Under the pieces are notes generated by a model. The model searched no databases. It was given only the letters and a program-made list of their open reading frames with translations, and was not told where the DNA came from. Position numbers and translations under genes: made by a program. Positions 8,137 through 10,403 of a stretch of 10,403 nt of DNA are shown piece by piece; position 1 is the stretch's first letter; each line of letters starts with the position of its first letter. Source of the stretch: DASZTV01 sp036268405 (GTDB lineage: Bacteria > Actinomycetota > Actinomycetes > JAFAQI01). The DNA lies in the NCBI GenBank assembly GCA_036268405.1, contig DATAUF010000166.1, positions 1-10,403 on the forward strand, read 5' to 3'.

Positions 8137-9204
8137 ATGACCGGTACCGAAGCGCCAGTGCATGACGGTGCCGTTGTGGACGTCGCGTCCGACGAGCTCC
8201 CTGGCCCGGCCCTCTTGTCCGACGAGCCCAGAAATGAGCCCGGCGATGCGTCGGGAGCAGCTGTTGAGGTCGACGCCGTGGGCGCAGCCGCGGTCGACCT
8301 TGCTCGCGAGGCCGCCGAATCCGAGGCCGCCGGCCTGGTGGGCGAGCATCTGGGCGCCGATGCTGACGAGGCAAGGGTCGTCACCCACTACTTCGCGACG
8401 CTTGACCCGGGGTACGTCGGCTGGCGCTGGGCTGTCACCGTCGCCCGCGCCTCCCGCGCGAAGAACGTCACGGTCGACGATGTTGTCCTGCTGCCAGGTG
8501 CTGACGCGGTGCTCGCGCCCGAATGGCTGCCCTGGAGCGAGCGACTGCGCCCCGGCGACCTCGGTGCCGGCGATCTGCTGCCCACCTCGGCTGATGACCC
8601 TCGACTGATCGCGGCGTACTTCTCGACGGAAGATGCCGACGAGGCCGCTATCGGTTACGAGGTCGGCCTCGGCCGCGAGCGGGTGCTGTCCTACGACGGG
8701 ATGCTCGACGCGGTCGACCGCTGGTACGCCGGCGCCCCTGGCCCTCGGGCCGACGTCGCGAAGGTGGCACCGGCGTCGTGCGCGACCTGTGGCTTCTTCG
8801 TTCCGCTGGCCGGTGGGCTGCGTCAGGCGTTCGGCGCGTGCGCCAACGGGTTCGCTCCTGATGACGGCAAGGTTGTCGCGGTCGACCACGGCTGCGGCGC
8901 GCACTCAGAAGCGGTCGTGGTGCCGATCTCGCAACCGCCACCACCGCCGCTCATCGACGAGGCCGGCTACGACATCGTCGATCCGGCTGACCTTGCCGCG
9001 ATCGAGGACCTCCCTCAGCCAGAGGTTGTCGATGTCGCCGAAGAGATTGATGTCCCCGAAGCAGCAGATGCCGCCGAAGAAGCGGGGCTCGAGCTTCCGG
9101 CGGTAGACGAGCCTGCGGCGGTCGATGAGGTCGACGAGATCGCCGAGGTGACCGTGGCTGACCCGGTTGTCGACGAAGCGGGCGAGGGAATCGACACCGT
9201 CTGA
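8137..9204 (+). CDS. DUF3027 domain protein with acidic C-terminal tail
   Basis: A 355-aa protein recognised as the actinobacterial DUF3027 family from YVGWRWAVTVARA (93-105), LLPTSADDPRL (147-157), and the block SCATCGFFVPLAGGLRQAFGACAN with VDHGCGAHSE (214-258). Its function is not known. Cys215, Cys218, Cys235, Cys253 and His251/His256 make a plausible zinc site, which is my inference. Residues 1-75 are acidic and Ala-rich, and 265-355 are a Pro-rich linker then a low-complexity Glu/Asp/Val/Ala tail, probably disordered. An ATG at 8119, overlapping the MFS start codon on the other strand, is in frame and would add MSDTKH; I prefer 8137 but cannot decide between them. The next gene starts inside its 3' end, so the two are probably co-translated. 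Domain call sure; start less so. Confidence 0.87.
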   Translation: MTGTEAPVHDGAVVDVASDELPGPALLSDEPRNEPGDASGAAVEVDAVGAAAVDLAREAAESEAAGLVGEHLGADADEARVVTHYFATLDPGYVGWRWAVTVARASRAKNVTVDDVVLLPGADAVLAPEWLPWSERLRPGDLGAGDLLPTSADDPRLIAAYFSTEDADEAAIGYEVGLGRERVLSYDGMLDAVDRWYAGAPGPRADVAKVAPASCATCGFFVPLAGGLRQAFGACANGFAPDDGKVVAVDHGCGAHSEAVVVPISQPPPPPLIDEAGYDIVDPADLAAIEDLPQPEVVDVAEEIDVPEAADAAEEAGLELPAVDEPAAVDEVDEIAEVTVADPVVDEAGEGIDTV

Positions 9205-10403
9205 CCCGTTCGGGACCGAAGAGCTGCGTCGGCGGGTCCTCGAAGCCTGGCGCGCGTCGCCCGCTCGGTTTCGCGCCGACGCCAACGTCGAGGATGACCT
9301 CGCACTGGTCGGTTACCGCGACCGGCTGGTGGTCGAGCTGGCGCAGAACGCCTCGGACGCCGCCGCCCGCGCCGGTCATGCGGGAGGGCTTCGCCTGACG
9401 CTCGACGGCCCGCGGCTGCTCGCCGCGAACACCGGCGCTGCGCTGGACGCCGCCGGGCTCGAGTCGATCGCCGTCGCGCGGGCTTCTGCCAAACGTGGCG
9501 ACGTCGCACTCGTCGGACGCTTCGGCGTCGGCTTCGCCGCGGTCCTGTCGGTCAGCGACGAGCCAGCGATCCGCTCGACGTCCGGGGCGGTCCGATGGTC
9601 TCGCGCGGAGTCGCTCGCGACCGTGTCGGGGCTCCCTGAGCTCGCGGAGGAGCTTGCCGCAAGTGGTGGTCACACCGCGGTACTCCGACTGCCAATGCCG
9701 GCAAGTGGCGAGCCACCCGCCGGCTATGACACCGAGATCGAGCTGCCGCTGCGCGACGACACAGCGGTCGACGCCGTCCGCGCCCAGCTCGCCGATCTCG
9801 ATCCGACGCTGTTGCTTTCGCTTACGGGGCTGTCCGAGATCGTCGTGTCGACGGGCGACTTCGAGCGGCGGCTTCGCCGTGAGGACGGCGAGGGCGACAG
9901 CGTCATGCTCTACGACGACGACCGTCTCAGCCGCTGGGTCGTTGTTGAGGCCAGCGGTGCGCTCGACCCCGCGCTGCTCGTGGGCCAGCCGGCCGAGGCG
10001 CGTGATCGTGACCGCTGGTCGGTCCGGTGTGCGCTGCCGGTTGACTCGGCGGGGACACTCGCGCCACTGCCCGATGACGTTGCGCGAGTGGTACGTGCAC
10101 CGACCGCGACCGACGACGCGTGCAGCCTGCCCTTGGTCGTCATTGGGTCCTACCCGCTCGATGCCATCAGACGGCGGATCACGCCGGGTCCGCTGACGGA
10201 CGCGGTGAGCCACGAGTTGGCACGGCTCCTCGTCGACCGCATCGCGTCGATGCCTGCGACCACGTCGCTCATCACGCTGGTGCCGAGAGGCTTGCCGTCT
10301 GGCGAGGTTGACGCGGTCCTGCAGGAAGCGGTTCGGGTCGAGCTGCAGGAAACCGCATGGCTGCCCGCAGCGAGCGACACGACGGCGCGGCTCCGGCCGA
10401 GCG
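9167..10403 (+). CDS. GHKL/Hsp90-like ATPase, sacsin N-terminal type, 3' end beyond the window
   Basis: The frame is open from 9152 to the right edge without a stop (about 412 residues from 9167), with G/C third positions typical of the neighbours, but has no ATG or GTG near its beginning. TTG at 9167 is the best start. It reads MSTKRARESTPSDPFGTEEL and overlaps the DUF3027 gene by 38 bases; homologues begin shortly before DPFGT. The N-box ELAQNASDAA (57-66) matches the Hsp90 ELISNASDA pattern, with Glu57 as likely base and Asn61 for magnesium. The G1 position is ANTG (87-90), with Asn where Hsp90 has Asp. The glycine lid is GRFGVGF (117-123). This is the ATP-binding fold of Hsp90, MutL and sacsin. 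Family members are long, so more than half is probably missing. Likely acts with DUF3027; role unknown. Confidence 0.85.
   Translation, partial: MSTKRARESTPSDPFGTEELRRRVLEAWRASPARFRADANVEDDLALVGYRDRLVVELAQNASDAAARAGHAGGLRLTLDGPRLLAANTGAALDAAGLESIAVARASAKRGDVALVGRFGVGFAAVLSVSDEPAIRSTSGAVRWSRAESLATVSGLPELAEELAASGGHTAVLRLPMPASGEPPAGYDTEIELPLRDDTAVDAVRAQLADLDPTLLLSLTGLSEIVVSTGDFERRLRREDGEGDSVMLYDDDRLSRWVVVEASGALDPALLVGQPAEARDRDRWSVRCALPVDSAGTLAPLPDDVARVVRAPTATDDACSLPLVVIGSYPLDAIRRRITPGPLTDAVSHELARLLVDRIASMPATTSLITLVPRGLPSGEVDAVLQEAVRVELQETAWLPAASDTTARLRPS

Noticed and set aside
8121..8384. Extension of the MFS protein by 88 residues upstream
   Set aside because: Antisense to the DUF3027 coding region, low-complexity Ser/Thr/Ala translation, and an ATG at 8120 with a nearby -10 box is a better start.
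8951..10213. Minus-strand open frame (420 codons) over the DUF3027 tail and ATPase gene
   Set aside because: Arg-rich shadow; the plus strand has clear GHKL motifs in frame.

Overview
The window is high-GC DNA with codon use strongly biased to G/C at third positions, and its gene content points to a soil-type actinobacterium (Actinomycetota). The GroEL is of the actinobacterial GroEL2 type, a DUF3027 gene and a sacsin-N-like ATPase gene sit side by side, and several genes look leaderless. The sequence does not settle the genus.

Layout, left to right. (1) Positions 2-1498 hold the 3' 92% or so of groEL, followed by a 16-bp perfect terminator hairpin. (2) Positions 1556-1921 have no gene. They carry two near-identical copies (offset 105 bp) of a roughly 80-bp palindromic repeat and a small hairpin upstream of the next gene. 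(3) Two secreted S53 (sedolisin) peptidases follow in tandem on the + strand. The first (1922-3919) has a full activation prodomain; the second (4033-5316) has only a short pro-segment and ten cysteines in five local pairs. The pair ends at a 20-bp hairpin terminator. (4) A stand-alone larE-like gene (5419-6237) encodes a three-cysteine PP-loop sulfur transferase and appears to have a leaderless promoter. (5) A cold-shock-domain protein with a C-terminal extension lies at 6313-6699. (6) A convergent MFS-type transporter lies at 6729-8120 on the minus strand. It starts essentially back to back with (7) a DUF3027 protein (8137-9204, +). (8) That gene overlaps a GHKL/Hsp90-like (sacsin N-terminal type) ATPase gene that begins at a probable TTG codon (9167) and runs off the right edge.

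How the parts relate. groEL, csp, MFS, DUF3027 and the ATPase look like a housekeeping neighbourhood of actinobacteria. From memory, groEL2 and a cold-shock gene are adjacent in Streptomyces. The repeats, the S53 pair and larE lie between groEL and csp and may be an accessory insertion. The S53 pair probably works outside the cell in acid proteolysis. LarE points to sulfur insertion into a cofactor precursor, although no larB, larC or lactate racemase gene is visible. The DUF3027/ATPase overlap suggests a co-translated pair of unknown function and is the least understood part of the window.
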